From contig CM063112.1 in the NCBI GenBank assembly GCA_031841125.1, forward strand, positions 25,384,603 through 25,448,602: a stretch of DNA of 64,000 bases, read 5' to 3'. How positions within the stretch are numbered: position 1 is the first letter of the stretch; every line of letters starts with the position of its first letter. The DNA is from Acanthococcus lagerstroemiae. Its lineage: Eukaryota > Arthropoda > Insecta > Hemiptera > Eriococcidae. Under the pieces are notes generated by a model. The model searched no databases and was not told where the DNA came from. It saw only the letters and a list, made by a program, of their open reading frames with translations. Of the stretch, positions 21,489 to 33,031 are shown one piece after another. Both the position numbers and the translations under genes were made by a program.

Positions 21489-22259
21489 ACACCACAGTCG
21501 GGTTTGTAAGTTTCACTTCTTGCACTGAAAAGTAATTACAAATAAGGCACTTTACGAGCACGTATTGAAAAATAGAATTTCTCCTCGAAAAGAGGACTGA
21601 ATGTCCACCAACCTTGGAATTTTAAATGGAAAGGTACCGAATAAAATATCAAATTACGGTTTCCTTGGGTCGCTGTTTTCGGAAATCGTGTCTGATTTTC
21701 AATGTGGCCCTAATTCGAGCCTAAAATCTAAATTTTGAACCCAAAATGGGCAAAACTAAACAGATTGTAAAATTCAAACAGCATATATCAAAATAGGTGT
21801 TTTCTGGGTCGCCCCCGAAATATTTAAATATCGACTAACGTAACTTATTTCATATGTTTCGTCTACAACATTTTTTAAACATTTTTCATTCCCCCCTCCC
21901 CGAAATTATTTTCTGTATCCGCCACTGGCTTAAGAGCTCGAACTTTCAGGGTGTATTTGTATGAACTCTGAATAGGTCTTAGGCCAAAAAAAAAATCTGT
22001 ACACTTATTAGAAGGGGGCACAGAACTTTGCCATCTCTGGACCCCCTAATTTTTTCACTTGGGTTTTTGGGAATTGTTTTACATTTAATTTCATCACACT
22101 ATGTTGACATTTGGTGGCTGTAATTGTCTCACTTCAGAAATTATTAGGGGGCTGAAAATCAGAATTTTTCAAAACGAGCTCAAAATACCTTATTACATTT
22201 ACATATAATTTAACGCGACCATAATATACTTGATATTGTTCCGTTCTCAATAATGTGCC
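21489..22259. other. Unassigned sequence with a stray hAT-type end
   Basis: AT-rich with C- and G-run patches. 21915-21929 inverted reads CAGTGGCGGATAC, a hAT terminus like that of the MITE at 62465. Nothing else is recognised. Confidence 0.35.
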
Positions 22260-22289
22260 TCACGACCCATTTCCAGCCACATATCCCAA

Positions 22290-22770
22290 CGATTTCAGAT
22301 TTTGGAAACCATAAAAAGGCGTAAGACAGGGAGATCCGCTGTCCCCGAATCTATTTAACTGCATATTAGAAGGAATGTTTAGAGAACTGGAATGAGAAAA
22401 TGTAGGGATACAGATAAACGGTGAAAAACTGAACCATCTATAAACGAGAATATAAAGATGCCACAAGAAATGGGAGAAAAATTCACAGAAATAAGTGCAG
22501 AGGAGGGCTCAGAAATGAATTATAACATAACTTTTATATGTACAATATATGAAAGGGGAATGTAATTTCAAAATAAAAGGAACTGAAATAAAAAGAATTT
22601 CCGAATTCGACTATTTTTGAGACAAACCCAATCGTTTGGAGACAGAATAAATAGGGAGATAACCAAAAGAATAAATAAAGCATGGGTAAACTTCTGGACT
22701 TTAAAAAACATAAAGGTAAAATAAAGATTGAAACATGAAAATTGTCCTTTGAAAATATAATAGTAGACTT
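22290..22770 (+). pseudogene. RTE-type LINE palm fragment
   Basis: 22314-22445 reads KGVRQGDPLSPNLFNCILEGMFREL in corrected frame, then VGIQINGEKLNHL. QGDPLSP is reverse-transcriptase motif 4. At 22590-22730 comes RISEFDYL-like sequence with GDRINREITKRINKAWVNFW, the post-palm region. The FADD box between them is lost to decay. Confidence 0.75.
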
Positions 22771-23645
22771 CTTCGTATATGTGAAACAATTTCACGAGGG
22801 GGGGGGTAGTTTACGCAAAAAAGTATCGTAAATCATTCACTCAATGTGCCCAAATTCATGACAAAACAGTTTTCTCATTTTAAAAAGATCGAACCTATCG
22901 GCCTGTCTCACTTTTGGACCAATTCTTGCCAGTTCTTTTCTGCAAGAACAAAGAAAGAGACAGGCACACACACAGGGAAAGTGGGAGGAGAGGGAGAGAG
23001 AGTGAAAGGGACAGAGGGGGGAGGAATGAACATAGGGGCCTCCCGGCGCCGGATTTAGAATCCAAAGGCCCCAGGGTCCATGTCATGTGGGACTAAAAAT
23101 ATTTTCAGAAACTCGTCAAGGAGGTGGTGCGTCCTCATGTTTTCTCTCATCAACACATTATTTTTATTAGGAAACGAATAACGTTGTAACTAATGCCTAT
23201 CAAAAATCGAAGAGACAAAACCAAAATTGAGATATGTACACCATTTCTTGGGCTTCCTGAACAATTTAGAAATATTCACTTACTGCATTTCAAAAGAATA
23301 CTTTTCGCCGAAACACATTCCAAATTTCTGATGCCTCACTTTTTTGTACAACCGACGATATGAATAATTACTCCTTGTATATGAAAACCTACATTTAGTT
23401 GAAATACTTTTTAGACACAAATTAACAGAGCTGGATTTGGTTAAGCCTATGGAATTTTTGAATTTAAGTCCCCCTCCCCTGGAAATCATTTCTCGCCCGG
23501 AATATGAAAGGCAAAGTGGAAGGATACAATGACTATGGTCAAAGGTCTGTGACCGTTGTGGGGGAGGAGTTTGTTGGTGAGGAGGGCTGCGACTGTTGAA
23601 GTGTGACCGTGGAGGTAGAGAGCGACCGTGGTGAAGGAGGAGGCT
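22771..23645. other. Unassigned sequence with purine-rich tract
   Basis: A G run at 22798-22806 and a (GA)n-rich purine stretch at about 22975-23030. CCGGCGCCGGATTTAGAATCC near 23044 resembles a degenerate hAT-type end. No coding sequence recognised. Confidence 0.35.
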
Positions 23646-23775
23646 CGTGATGAAGAAAGGATGGAAAGGGGTTACCAGAAATCCCGGAAACGACAGAATA
23701 GAAGTAGTACAAGGGTTTATACACCTAGGCTCTCTAATTTCGAATCAAGGCGGCTCATCGGGTAAATTTGAGAGT
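23646..23775 (+). pseudogene. RTE-type LINE scrap
   Basis: IEVVQGFIHLGSLISNQGGSS matches the 'VE.V..F.YLGSLIS..G' strand that follows the RTE palm. Only about 40 codons are left. A poly-T tract lies at 23876-23899. Confidence 0.6.
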
Positions 23776-24026
23776 TGTAGAAAGGCTCTATCAATCTTGT
23801 GGTCTGATGAAAACCGAAATCTGTTTGAACTCCGTTGCTTAAAACTTATCTTGCATGTGTTATCAAAAGGTAGTTTTTTTTTTTTTTTTTTTTTTTTTTG
23901 TAAAGCTGTCCGGAGATTTCCATGTCTGTTTTTTCCTCTCACGGAGGCGGGGGAGGGACACAACATCGCCTTTTCTAATGACACACCGGTAACACAAAGA
24001 ATAACATTACCATTTCGGGACTAACA

Positions 24027-24125
24027 AGAAGGACGGAAGGAAGAAGAGAAGGAAGGGGTTAAGAAAGAGGAGAGAGAAGGATGGAAGAAGGAAGAGAGAG
24101 GGGTGATAGGGAGAGAAGATGAGAA
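24027..24125 (+). repeat. Purine-only (GGAA/GAGA)n tract
   Basis: Nearly 100 bp composed almost only of A and G with GGAAG and GAGAG words. Low-complexity sequence capable of triplex formation. Confidence 0.85.
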
Positions 24126-25632
24126 GCTCTATTTAAGTTTATTGTCAAGTACCACCGAAGAGCCTGTGGAGAAATAGAAAAGTTTTCTGTATTTCTCAAA
24201 ATGCCGGGAAGGGCACTTGATCTTGTGCTGCCACAATAGTGCTACCCTTTGCTTAAGTGTCAAGAAAGACTTTGTATGATACTTGTGCAAGGGCGTACCG
24301 ATAAGGGAAAGCTTCCCCATTTCGGAAATTTTTTACTCAGTAGTTGGGAAAATCCAATAAGTATCAGTTGGAATGTTCACACTCCTCCCCCCCCCCCCGG
24401 GAAAAACTCTTCGGTACGTTTCTATACTTATGTTGTTTATTATTGATACTTGCGCATATGAAATTGAATCAACATTGTGCTCTATCTGAAAAGTAGACGT
24501 ACGGTCTAACTAGAACTGAACGTAAGCTTTTGGTGCGCAAATGTCAACAATATGTTTATATCCGAAAGGATATCACCTGAAATTTTGCTTTGAGAGTGGA
24601 TCGGTTGAAATAAAAATACTGAAAGTACATAGATAAAGAAGAAAGTAAAATAAATACTGGTTAAAATTGGTTGCACTAGTTCAAAATTCATGAATTTGGC
24701 AACACTGATATATAGCTGACTCATACACGCTCTGTTTGACGTTTATGTTTCTTGCTATTCTTTGCTACTTCCCTAACATTGATTACTATTGTGGAGTTGT
24801 ATATTGTTAATTACTTTTTCCTGTGATTATAATTCTTTACAGTGGCTTGGCAGTCAACAAGGCTCTGGCGTAATATCATCACTATTTCATCGTCTTTCGG
24901 ATCGACGTATATATGTACGATATGAGACAGGGCAAGGCGTTAAAGTTTATGCATAGTTTCCATGAATATTCTGAATTGTTGGCAAAATTACACGTAACAT
25001 GAACCCGTATATGAAGAGAAGAATGAGAACCCCCTACAGGTTGCATAATATGTTCTACGTCAACCAACGTAATATCATACGGTATTTTTCGGAGTCGAAA
25101 TTCACCCACATATGATACGCTACACATTGATAACAAATAATGAAAAATAAACATGGAAGGCGAAACTGTCATAACAGAATTAAAAAAAAAAAGATGACAA
25201 CGTTCAGGATCGCGCACATATTCTCGATGTGGTTCGAGCTTTTCTTTTCGTCATCTTCTCCATGTTTGCAATAACCTCTTGTAACGAACCATATTTGATT
25301 TTTTTTTTGTCAACACATCCAAAAGCTGATGCAGAATATTTTGTATACAGTAGGCTCGGAATTCCAATAGTGTTGTACAGTGGTTTCCTTGAAACAGGCA
25401 AACATACGCGGCAATTGCTTCCTGCTACTGGTCTGCGGGTCTGACCCTCGGGTTACTTACAATTTAAATAAACTTACTTTGCAAACGCGAAAGAACAGGC
25501 ATAGATGTGTTCAATTTGAACTCACTCGGGCGGCCACAAAATTCATTTATCAACTCGAGCAAGTAGATGAATTTGAACCACTGATGTGATAATAACCCAA
25601 GAAAATTCTATAGTCAAGTAACTGAAAAACTT
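24126..25632. other. Unassigned sequence
   Basis: AT-rich. A C run at about 24388-24401 and short frames only. I see no domain, RNA gene or transposon end. Confidence 0.4.
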
Positions 25633-25640
25633 ACTTAGAC

Positions 25641-27739
25641 CAGCGCTTCCCCGCCTGTGCTCCGTGGAGCCCTGGGGCTCCGCGGAACCTTTCCAGGGGC
25701 TCCGCGAATGCCAAGAAATTTCAAGAGTTTAATGCATACTAAGTAACATGAAAAAAAAAGCAATCGAATTTGCATTATATCTATCTATTTGACGAGATAA
25801 TGTTGGGTGTTGGAAGATAACACTTTACCGAGGAGCAAGATATGTCTTGCTTGTAGGACGTACATGAATAATTCAATATGATGTGCATTCGCGTGTACAA
25901 ATACCTACTGTTCACTGGTATCGTTTCGTCTGTTGCTGAAGTTGTTTTCTGCGCTTTTTTCATAACAAATAATTCGCACAAAAATGAAACGGTGGTTGCT
26001 GTCTGATTCAGGTCCATCAAACAAACGAAAACAACATGAATGCGATCCAGGTAAGTGAGGAAAGTAACCAAAGTAAATTTTTCCTTCACGAAATTGAAAA
26101 TATAATTTTGTGTGGTTCAAACAGAGGGTGATGATAAAAGAACCGATTCAATCACTGACGAGCCGAAGAACAATGATCCCCTTCAGGGGTCATGTGCCAC
26201 CAAGACAACGTCTTCCAGCTCACTGAAGAGAAGAAAGTACGACGAAAGTTATATTTCTTACGGTTTTATGGACGCAGGTGGTTTCATTCCACAGTGTGTT
26301 GTGTGTGGTCAAACATTTCAGAACAGTACCCTCTTTCCAGCTAAAATGATTCGTCACTTACAAAGTAAGCATACTCAATATAAAGACAAACCAGTCGATT
26401 TTTTCACGCGGAAGCGAGATGAACTTATAAGAAATCAAAAATGTATGAAAAAAGTTGCAAGGGTTACTAACGAGAAGGCTACAGAAGCATCTTACCGAGT
26501 TCCGTTGAAAGTCGCAGAAATGGGAGCGGCTCATACGATTGCTGAAAATCTCATAAAACCCTGTGCTCTGGAATTGGCTCGATGCATCTTAAATGATAAG
26601 GCAGCTGCAGAGATAAGTTTGGTGCCCCTTTCGAACAATACCGTTTCTCGTCGTATACACGATATGGCAGACGATGTGAAAAATCAATTAATTTCCTATT
26701 TACGTAAGCGTTGGTTTGCTCTTCAAATGGATGAATCAACCGATACACTCATGCTTATTATTGCACACTGAAGTACGATGGTTATCACGAGGGAAGATTT
26801 TGGTTCGCCTATCCGAATTGCGAGACGAAGTTCGCGCTTTTTTAATGTATTCTGCCTCTCAATGGCGTGACCAAATGAGTGATGAGATTTGGTTGTACCA
26901 CCTTGCCTACTTGAGCGATATTTTTACAAAACTTAATGACGACAACCGAGCTCTGCAAGGAAAACGAACCAATAAATTCAGTGTTCAGGACAAAATTCGG
27001 GCTCTGAAAAGGAAACTGGATTATTGGATCACTGCTATCAAATCTGGCGACTTGGACAGCTTCCCAACGTTAAAAGAATTTTCAGAATGTTCCAAAACAT
27101 GTAGTCTCCCAGTTGCTATTACCAACGTCATCATTGACCATCTCGAAGCACTACGAATTGCCGTCAAACATTACTTTCCAGAGGAGTGGCACGATACAGT
27201 TCTCAAAAGTCAATGGGTGAACAATCCATTTCTTGTCTCCAAAAAACCAGAATACTCTTTCATCATTGGAGTATGAAAAGCTTCTTGAAATGACGTCGGA
27301 CTTCACAATGCGCGAATCTTTTAAGCAGCAATCGTTGGCAGAGTTTTGGTGTGGCGTTAAAAATGAGTACCCGGAATTGTATCGCAAAGCTCTTGTAGTT
27401 TTGTTACCATTTGTTAGTACATATTCCTGTGGACAGGTTTCTCAGCATATGTTGGTGTGAAAACAAAGTACCGGAACAGTCTGGATGCCGGACCAGACCT
27501 GTGATTGAAATTATCATCTTTGAAACCAAATATAGGGGCTCTTTGTGCTGAAAAAACGCAATATCAGCCGTCGCACTAACTTTATACTCGTATTTTATTT
27601 TCACGTTTTTTTAACCCAAATTTTAAAACATCTGATTTTTTTTTCTCTCGAATTTTGACAATATATTATCTTTAAGGGCTCCGCGTCGAATTTTCTTTTC
27701 AACAAGGGCTCCGCCAGTAAAAAAGGTTGGGAAGCGCTG
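25641..27739 (+). mobile_element. Complete hAT element (ZBED5/SCAND3-like), internally deleted, perfect 8-bp target duplication
   Basis: The ends are CAGCGCTTCCC at both termini (inverted on the right), flanked by identical ACTTAGAC at 25633-25640 and 27740-27747. The 2,099-bp element contains one transposase gene with an internal deletion. GGGCTCCGC words are repeated near each end as likely subterminal binding sites. The intact flanking duplication suggests a relatively recent insertion. Confidence 0.93.
25984..27575 (+). pseudogene. hAT transposase (ZBED5-like), spliced, with internal deletion
   Basis: Exon 1 is 25984-26050 (starts MKRWLLSDSG, donor GTAAGT). A 74-bp intron ends TTCAAACAG at 26124, and exon 2 continues in frame as EGDDKRTD. 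A BED-like zinc finger follows: CVVCGQTF...MIRHLQSKH. Then come the hAT core start QMDESTDT and, after a deletion of roughly 150-200 residues at about 26757, LLHTEVRWLSRGKIL. The tail continues to FTMRESFKQQSLAEFW and, in shifted frames, to TKYRNSLDAGPDLRL near 27540. Most of the catalytic domain is missing, so the protein cannot be active. It may be mobilised by an intact relative. Confidence 0.85.
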
Positions 27740-27779
27740 ACTTAGACATACTTCGATCCGATCGACTTCCCCCCCCTAA

Positions 27780-27840
27780 TTTGTTCTCAACCCGAGCCCT
27801 GGAATTCGTCCTTTCGAGCATTACTTCAGAGACCGGCCAC
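27780..27840 (-). mobile_element. SINE 3'-end fragment
   Basis: Inverted, it matches the end of the SINE at 21065-21300 (GGTCTCTGA-GTAATRCTCGAAA, then CCAGGGCTCGGGTTGAGA). The tRNA-like head is absent. Confidence 0.75.
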
Positions 27841-29300
27841 CTAGACGTTGGTCAATCTGATGGACGAGTTCAACACCATAAAAATAAATAAAAATCTGTA
27901 CAGCTTAAATTCATTTACAACAAAGTGAATATAAATAAAATACTAGTAAGTCGGGCAGACAACTTACACAACTTCAAGTATTTCCTGTGAATCGCAAAGT
28001 TAAACTGATCTAAGGAAGCTAACCTATGAATTGGTGCACGCCAAAAGAGGATATCTATCCGAAATAGGAATTGTCTTACATGACATTTTTAGTGTAGGAA
28101 GCCAAGACGCCGAAGGCGTATGGGAACCCGGCCAAATTATTCGTTCGTGAATCGCACTACACTGTAAAGTTATGGTGGAGAAGAGTAATATTATGGGCCA
28201 TTCACAGTTACTCCTCAAGTTTTCGTTATTTTTTTGAACAATTATACTCGGATACCCTTCACAGCTTCGTCTGTGCTGATCTCCCATTGGATGCTTCACA
28301 CCTTCCGCTTTCTGTTCGTCTTTGGGTCTCCATCTCTATGCATGTAAATACCTCCGTTTGGATGCCAGTCTGTCTCTATAATCTCGGTCAATAAAGATAC
28401 TCGGAGAAAGAAAGGGGAACAAGCGGGAGTTCGCTGAAAATTGTTGAAGGTGGGGTTCTACCTAACATACGAAAAGTTCCCCTTAAACGGACGATGCAGC
28501 AGGTTACCTCTCCCCAAGCCACGGAGAGGGAGGATTTGCGCCAGCGCGAAATCATTTACGGTTTGCATTCGCCAACTCCTACACAGCACCTGCATGTTGT
28601 GACAGAGTGCGAGCCAAGCAACACAGCTGGACGACTTCAGTGCCGCGACGGGGCCGACCCATTGTCTGTGCACTTGTCTCGGCCTAATACCGAGATAAGA
28701 AAACAGCCAACCCTCGCTTGCAAGAGCGGGTGAATATCTGTGATGCGCAAGCGTGGAGGTATGTAATGGTGATAGCACAGCGTATACAGTAGGCTACCAA
28801 TAGTACCTCAGAAGAAAGAACCTTGGAGGAAAAGAAAAATACCGAGAATGAAACCAATTTTGGAAAACTCGAGTAAACCCGACCAAAGTCGTGATCGGAG
28901 CCTTCTGCAGTAAGAGACCGAACAGCCCAACTGCAGCTGTAACGGACTACAAGACCCCATAAAGACAAGACGTCGGTGGGCGAGGCAACAAACTACTTTC
29001 AATGAACAAAGAAGACTGCGAAGCCTCGGAGAGTGGGGCGGACAAAGACGTCCCCCAGCAACAGACGGACCCCATGGAGAATGAAAACTTACTACCCCAC
29101 AACATAACAACACACGAGAAATGTCCACCCGTATAACTTCGGCTAATTTTGTTGAAATGAGGGGAAGAGAGTTTGAACACTCAAACACTCCTAAAATCAG
29201 TTTTCTTTTTTAAACATGGATATGTCTATTGGCTGACCTTCTATCCTATTTTCGACCGACACCAATTCCGATCGACATAGAACCATAGAGACTGCACTGG
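27841..29300. other. Unassigned sequence, possibly including the 5' part of an R1-like LINE
   Basis: From about 28450 GC content rises and short plus-strand frames appear (28494-28733). They lead towards the R1-like LINE at 29.36 kb and could be its 5' UTR/ORF1, but I recognise no ORF1 zinc knuckles. 27880-28450 holds nothing I can assign. Confidence 0.35.
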
Positions 29301-29360
29301 CTGTTTTCCGCAGGGATCCGAATAATCCTCGAGTTTGCGACGAGCAACCACCTGGTACCA

Positions 29361-30569
29361 ATGAACAACAGCGCCGCCTATATCCGCTTTCATCAAGAGT
29401 ATGGGTCGAACATCGACGTAACATTCGCCTCAGAATGCCTAGCCCGACAAATCCAGGTCTGGGCGGTACTGGAAGAGGAATCAGGAAGCGATCACAGCAG
29501 AATCACCATTGCTGTGGCAAGGGAGAGAGTGGTCGCTACTCCAAGGAAGCTGGGAAGATGGGCGACTAGCAAGTTGGACAAGGACAAGCTGGAAGCAGCC
29601 TTGCTAGTGAACAGCTGGGGCAGAGAAGAGGCGGAAGATTTCGAGAATGCAGGAGAGGTGGCGTAGAAGCTACATCGAAGAGTAGCTGCCGTCTGCGATG
29701 CCGCGATGCCCCGCCGAGGAAGAAAGGAGAGACATATTGGTGAACCGCGGACACTGCCCATCTTAAGTCCGAGGCCAATCAATCGCACAGAAGACATCGG
29801 TGTACACGTGGCCGAGAGGAGGCGCAACTGGTGGCCGAGGAATACCAGCGCGCTCGGAAAAGCCTGAAGACTGCAATCAGACACAGCAAGCTGAGATGCT
29901 GGAGAGAGCTGTGCAGTCAGGTGGTGGATGACCCCTTTGGAAGACCCTACAGAATGGTGATGAAGAAGGTTGGGGGCCCTTCCATAACCGAGCGTCTGGA
30001 GTCGGGCACTGTGGAACAGATAGTGGACCATCTATTTCCACAACGCCCAGCATCAGTGGACACACCTCTGGAAGTAGACGCCGTACCACCACTGTTGGCA
30101 GCGGAAATCGACGCAGCAGTAGACAGAACACGTACAAAAGCGAAGAAGGCGCCGGGACCAGATAGGATACCGAATAGTGTGTGGTACGTCATCCATCAGG
30201 CCGACCCGGGAATACTGGCTGCAGTCTTCAATGCAGCGTTAAGCGGAGCAGTATTCCCTGCCAGACGGAAGGTAGCCCGACTGGTGCTATTGCCAAAGCC
30301 ACCCGGGGAACCTGGTCCCGACCATGCTGAAGAGCAGAGCAGGATGGGATCGGACAGCTGCCTTTGTCAAGAAGACGTTGGGCCGCAAGGTGGAGCTGGA
30401 GTGGCAGAAACAAAGGCAGCAGACGCAGCACCCTATGCCGGCACTCGCTATCCCACCAACATCAACGACAACGACGACGTCAACGAGCACGACGACGACG
30501 ATGTCGCAGCTGCCATCAACCGAGGAAGAAGACGATCCGGCGCAACTCAACAGCGAAGATGAAGTATAA
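29361..30569 (+). pseudogene. R1-like LINE ORF2: endonuclease end, RT start, then C-terminal tail, internally deleted
   Basis: 29361-29666 has SNIDVTFASECLARQIQVWAV and GSDHSRITI, the end of an APE endonuclease (DHxxI). 29831-30310 has KKAPGPDRIPNSVW and RLVLLPKPPGEPG, the first RT motifs. Near 30318 the sequence jumps to a C-terminal tail (TMLKSRAGWDRTAAFVKKTL) that ends in a Thr/Ser/Glu-rich stretch at 30569. The catalytic YADD/FADD palm and the zinc knuckle are gone. A frameshift separates the first two blocks. About 330 bp of 3' UTR-like sequence follow. Confidence 0.8.
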
Positions 30570-33021
30570 GACGCCCGTAGATGACAAGAGAAATGGGGGT
30601 AGCTGGAGCTACCTCAAAGCGATCCCCCCTATTCTGAGACAGGCCCATTCGGGGCGTTTCCGGGATAGCGGGTGCGGTGTCCCGGGGCCAATTTGGCATG
30701 CGTGCATCGCCATACGCTCCTCTATCATCGGATCCTGAAAGTCAGCGGCTAAGGGCTTTGTTCCCGACTACAGGGCAGATACCGCGGGTTAATCGGAACT
30801 GCTACTGCGATCTGTCTGGGCTGATTCTGCTGGACATAGTTATCGGCAGACTCATTTTAATAGATCATTTATTAATTAGCTTACAGAAATACCAGGTTTA
30901 ACTCCCAATGAAAGACAGTATGTCCAGCTTCTTGCGCAATTTTTGTATTCTTACTGACAACTCCACCAACGCTGCGTCCTGCTGGAAGCTTCTTCCGGAA
31001 GTACTTCGGTCTCCTCCTCCCGGAAGCCTTTCACTCCCAACTTGATTACAATCTACACTACTCTGTGTGAACTACTATACATTTATCAAGTAAATACTTT
31101 GAAAATTACTATTGTAGTAGTTGAGTGGGAAATGTCACCGCCTTTTACTAGGAGCGCTACCATAAATTTCCTAGCTTGGTCTTTGCCAGAAGAAAATGTA
31201 AGTACTACAACCCTTTTCGGAACGAAAAAGGAAAAACGACAGCTATGTAAGACGTTTACATCGCAAATTAAAAGACTTTTCATTTTGCCACGAAACAAGG
31301 TCACTCCACCAAATGTATTATAACACCACACCTTCAAACCTCTGTTTGCAGTCATTCTCAAGTCTCGTTAAGTGGGAAAAGAAATGTGGCACCCAACCGC
31401 GATGAGTGTTTTCTAAGCACGCAGCTCAACTGGAATGTACTCTTTTTCAACACGGGATTCAGCTGGGACGAAAACTCCAACTTCGGACTCGACTGAGACT
31501 TTCACGACGCCAGCCCCCGAAATATCATTCGATTAAATCGCGTTGAAACCGCGAAATGGCTCACTGCCGAATTGCCGCGTAATCGTATCGGGCGCGCGGT
31601 TTTCAATTCCGTAACGAATTCGTGTGGCGGCCGCATTCGGCGCTTTCGAATTCGCCTCAAAATCCGACCTGCAAATCAGAGTTCGCTTCTCTGCCCACCG
31701 CGACCAGAATACAACGCCGCATTTTAATAACAAAAGATCACCGATTAGAGGTGAAACATACTATATGTGTACACGAAAATCGCCGCACCGACCCATGTTC
31801 ATATTGATCGAGTGTATTGTAAATACCATATAATACGAAGGCGGTTGTGAAGAGTGCAAGGCGCGAAATTTTCCTATCAATTAAAAGGCGAAAGTACAGG
31901 TAAAATCCATTATTTCCTATAATTAAGCGGTATATATAACACGAGCTTACGACTGCTGGTCGCGGTAAACGTTATTTCCGATTCGCCGCGAAAGGCAGAG
32001 CAAAAGAGAGAGCCCTTTGCACCAATCCCCTTCAACAATCGAACCGTGACAGAGAGAGTCGGCGGTACCCACGTACTCGTATTCCACACCGTTTGTCTAT
32101 CTCCCTTCTTCAGCCTCTCCCGTTCGGTGTCCAGCACTCACACTGCGGAAATCGGAGCAAGATTCCTTCAGCATTCGTCTTTGTCAGCAATCCGTACCGA
32201 AATTTCGGGAATATCTCTGACTCTGTCCATCCGAAGTGGTGATACCAAAAAAGGTACAATTTTGGTATGGGTTATTTTGGTGAGCTGGAAGGAGTGGCTC
32301 TGTGACTGATTGGTAACGCGCACACCTCGTTTCGGTTCGATTCCCAGCGTCAGATAGCTAGTGAACAGATTTTGACTCTCCACGCCAATATCCCGGCATA
32401 AGGAGCGGCCACAAAACATCGGTGGATAAATAACGTGTCCTACATTTCCCTGCTTGCGCTCAGAAACAAAGCATTACCCTAGCAGAACAGAGTACGATCA
32501 GTATCTATCCCATCAGTTCTCAGGAAGAAAGCACTGCACTCGCACCGCAAAATACCATCGTTATCTAAAGAACTGGTGTAATATGAATCTTGTGGGTTGT
32601 TCATCAAATGGTACCTATGAATAAACATGTGCAGGGCCGGCACCAGTTATAGAAGTTGTGTAGTACTGACTACACATGAATTTTTGCGATCGCACAGTCA
32701 CATTCAGTCTTTGTAACACTGAAGACAGGTTCACATTACGCTGATGACGTTTCGTGTTAACACGACACAACGCAACACAACAGATAAAACTGTACACATT
32801 GTTCTGTTGCGTTGTCGTAAAGTTCACGCAGTTTATGTAAAGTACAAAATTCGTACTTACAATTAAATACAACCATTCCAAAACGTGCTTAGTCCAAAAA
32901 TCTGAAAATTAGGCTAAGAGCACTACCTTATGGTAGAAACTAGTACCAATCGAACTGCGAACACGGAACTGTCGGACGGTGCTTAGTCTATGAGATACTA
33001 AGGAGTCAAAGTGTTCGTTCA
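30570..33021. other. Long stretch without a recognised gene
   Basis: Begins with the probable 3' UTR of the R1-like LINE (to about 30900). 31042-31323 is open for 93 codons but resembles no known family. 31500-31740 is a CG-rich island-like patch (GCGCGCGG, GCGGCCGC). A possible tRNA-like promoter lies near 32307. TTCCAAAACGTGCTTAGTCC at 32876 recurs at 35446. Confidence 0.4.
32300..32430 (+). mobile_element. Possible tRNA-like SINE remnant
   Basis: TGATTGGTAACGCG (A-box-like, 32307) and GGTTCGATTCC (B-box, 32334) are present, but only ~27 bp apart, shorter than normal. The downstream AATATCCCGGCATAAGGAG weakly resembles the SINE at 21.1 kb. Confidence 0.3.
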
Positions 33022-33031
33022 CAAACATATC

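Noticed and set aside
28024..28299. 91-codon minus-strand frame as a retroelement protein
   Set aside because: No motif I could defend. The plus strand also has short frames and the context is unassigned.
31042..31323. 93-codon frame as a host exon
   Set aside because: No family resemblance and no clear splice sites flanking it.
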